From Terrilactibacillus laevilacticus (GTDB lineage Bacteria; Bacillota; Bacilli; Bacillales; Sporolactobacillaceae): a DNA stretch of 64,000 nt. The notes beneath the pieces are model-generated. The model did not search any database. It was not told the origin of the DNA and worked only from the letters and a program-made list of their open reading frames with translations. Shown here piece after piece: positions 61,435 through 64,000 of this stretch. Position numbers and translations under genes: made by a program. The DNA lies in assembly GCF_006517395.1 (NCBI RefSeq), contig NZ_VDCY01000004.1:124001-188000 (forward strand), written 5' to 3'. How positions within the stretch are numbered: the first letter of the stretch is position 1; every line of letters starts with the position of its first letter.

Positions 61435-62214
61435 ATGTCTGTACCTAATTTAAAAATTGAAGATTTACATGTATCCATTGAGGATAAACACATAGTTAAA
61501 GGTTTTAACCTTGAAATAAATGGTGGGGAAATCCACGCAGTTATGGGACCAAACGGAACAGGTAAATCAACACTTGCTTCTGCTCTTATGGGTCACCCAA
61601 AATACGAAGTCACACAAGGAAAAGCAACGCTTGATGGTAAAGATTTGCTTGATATGGAAGTCGATGAACGTGCCCGCGCTGGTCTATTTTTAGCCATGCA
61701 ATATCCAAGTGAAGTGAGTGGAGTAACCAATGCAGACTTCCTTAGAACGGCCATTAATGCGAGACGAGAAGAAGGAAATGAAATCCCGCTTATGAAGTTT
61801 ATCAAACAATTAGATAAACGTATGGATCTTTTAGATATGGATCAAGAATTTGCACAACGTTATCTAAATGAAGGATTCTCTGGTGGGGAGAAAAAACGTA
61901 ACGAAATCTTACAATTGATGATGTTACAACCGCATTTTGCGATATTAGATGAAATTGACTCCGGACTCGATATTGATGCATTGAAATTTGTAGCCAAAGG
62001 AGTTAATGAAATGCGTTCTCCTGAATTTGGCTGCCTCATCATTACCCACTATCAAAGACTGTTAAATTATATTAAACCAGATAAAGTCCACGTGATGATG
62101 CAAGGACGTATTGTAAAATCAGGTGGTCCTGAATTAGCTGAAAAACTTGAAGCCCATGGTTACGACTGGATTAAAGAAGAATTGGGTATTGAAGACGAAA
62201 CAGTAGAAGCATAA
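61435..62214 (+). CDS. sufC: Fe-S cluster assembly ATPase SufC
   Basis: The 259-residue ATPase of the SufBCD scaffold drives iron-sulfur cluster assembly. Walker A is GPNGTGKST (38-46), the SufC signature FSGGEKKRNE is at 148-157, and Walker B with ILDEIDSGLDIDALK follows. Its start follows GGAGGTT. The stop codon TAA is also the first three bases of an intergenic repeat (62212), so the insertion ends exactly at the gene end. sufD follows after a 321-bp gap. Confidence 0.96.
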   Translation: MSVPNLKIEDLHVSIEDKHIVKGFNLEINGGEIHAVMGPNGTGKSTLASALMGHPKYEVTQGKATLDGKDLLDMEVDERARAGLFLAMQYPSEVSGVTNADFLRTAINARREEGNEIPLMKFIKQLDKRMDLLDMDQEFAQRYLNEGFSGGEKKRNEILQLMMLQPHFAILDEIDSGLDIDALKFVAKGVNEMRSPEFGCLIITHYQRLLNYIKPDKVHVMMQGRIVKSGGPELAEKLEAHGYDWIKEELGIEDETVEA

Positions 62215-62430
62215 AGAAAACTTGCCGATTGGCCAGCCTGAAAGGCGCAGACAGAGGCTTAGAATGTGTCACTACGGCTTCGCCTTCGCGACAACTCGAT
62301 ACTTAATCGAAGAAGATTATGCTAGTTGCCCTTATACTTTAAACCTTGAAATTTTAACTGTTTTAAAGTGTAAAGAAAACTTGCCGATTGCGAGGCCTAT
62401 AAGGCGCAGACAGAGGCCTTATAGCTTAAG
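62212..62430 (-). repeat. About 160-bp intergenic repeat, copy 3, plus a second partial copy
   Basis: It is inverted relative to the copies at 8606 and 26746 and runs from TAAAGAAAACTTGCCGATT at the sufC stop to TTTTAAAGTG at about 62372. Directly behind it TAAAGAAAACTTGCCGATTG begins again and the first ~55 bp repeat, so a second, partial copy is joined in tandem. It fills most of the gap between sufC and sufD. Confidence 0.85.
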
Positions 62431-62445
62431 TGTTAAATAAAGATC

Positions 62446-62478
62446 TGGCTTTGGAAACTTTCAAAGCCAACTTTTTTC
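62446..62478 (+). terminator. Terminator-like hairpin between sufC and sufD
   Basis: The perfect 8-bp stem TGGCTTTG / CAAAGCCA with an 8-nt loop is followed by ACTTTTTTC. It stands 58 bp before the sufD start and could reduce read-through from sufC. Confidence 0.65.
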
Positions 62479-62535
62479 ATATTTATTATGATGCTCATGA
62501 TTGAATCGGATAAATGATGAGGTAGGAGGAATAGT

Positions 62536-64000
<1,465 letters not shown>

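Overview
The window is AT-rich, densely coding DNA from an endospore-forming member of the Bacilli (Firmicutes), from Bacillaceae or a nearby family such as Sporolactobacillaceae. The signs are strong AGGAGG-type ribosome binding sites with frequent TTG and GTG starts, a Leu T-box, SAM and purine riboswitches, a perfect PerR box, cre sites, an H-type small acid-soluble spore protein, a YjcZ-type sporulation peptide, and a SigI/RsgI pair. The order yusI-gcvH-(...)-yusE-(...)-metNIQ-sufCDS matches the Bacillus subtilis yus/met/suf neighbourhood, with insertions. No rRNA, tRNA, CRISPR array, prophage or intact insertion sequence was seen. I cannot name the species.

Layout. 1-3.1 kb: class Ib ribonucleotide reductase (nrdE cut by the window edge, nrdF). 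3.1-11 kb: small genes, an L,D-transpeptidase, a YjcZ peptide, a type 2 leuA under a Leu T-box, a CBS-domain protein, and two striking tandem arrays (about 21-bp and exactly 41-bp units). 11-26 kb: an accessory region of regulator/target pairs (DJ-1/HxlR, HXXEE membrane protein/TetR, CMD protein/MerR), a TipA-type MerR regulator, an ASCH-VOC pair, acetyltransferases, an MccF-like peptidase, a Fic AMPylase, a YhgE/Pip protein, and several decayed genes (GNAT, an unknown family, an Rpn-type nuclease). 26-34 kb: an orphan PTS permease, a decayed holin-like type I toxin, an aldehyde dehydrogenase, PerR-controlled dps, and asparaginase. 34-36.3 kb: purine riboswitch, xpt and pbuX. 36.6-45 kb: PucR regulator and a reductive pyrimidine-degradation operon (NCS1 permease, preT, preA, dihydropyrimidinase, small unknown protein). 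45-52 kb: MFS transporter, GDSL esterase, sspH, CAP-domain secreted protein, S9 peptidase. 52-64 kb: yusI, gcvH, a thioredoxin-like gene, sigI-rsgI, a TlpA-like protein, SAM riboswitch with O-acetylhomoserine sulfhydrylase, metNIQ, and sufC-sufD-sufS (cut by the window edge).

The most notable non-genic content is a set of intergenic repeats: (i) a non-autonomous MITE-like element in six copies, each with AT-rich 5-bp target duplications (five exact, one 4 of 5) and 16-bp imperfect terminal inverted repeats, in a short (113-154 bp) and a long (267-282 bp) form; (ii) tandem arrays with a 20-21 bp pitch and a shared CAA core; (iii) a structured repeat with a CAGTGGGG/CCCCACTG stem; and (iv) an about 160-bp repeat, one copy of which sits directly on the sufC stop codon and, with a terminator-like hairpin, separates sufC from sufD. 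Many starts were moved downstream of the longest reading frame because the Shine-Dalgarno sequence or promoter lies inside the longer frame.
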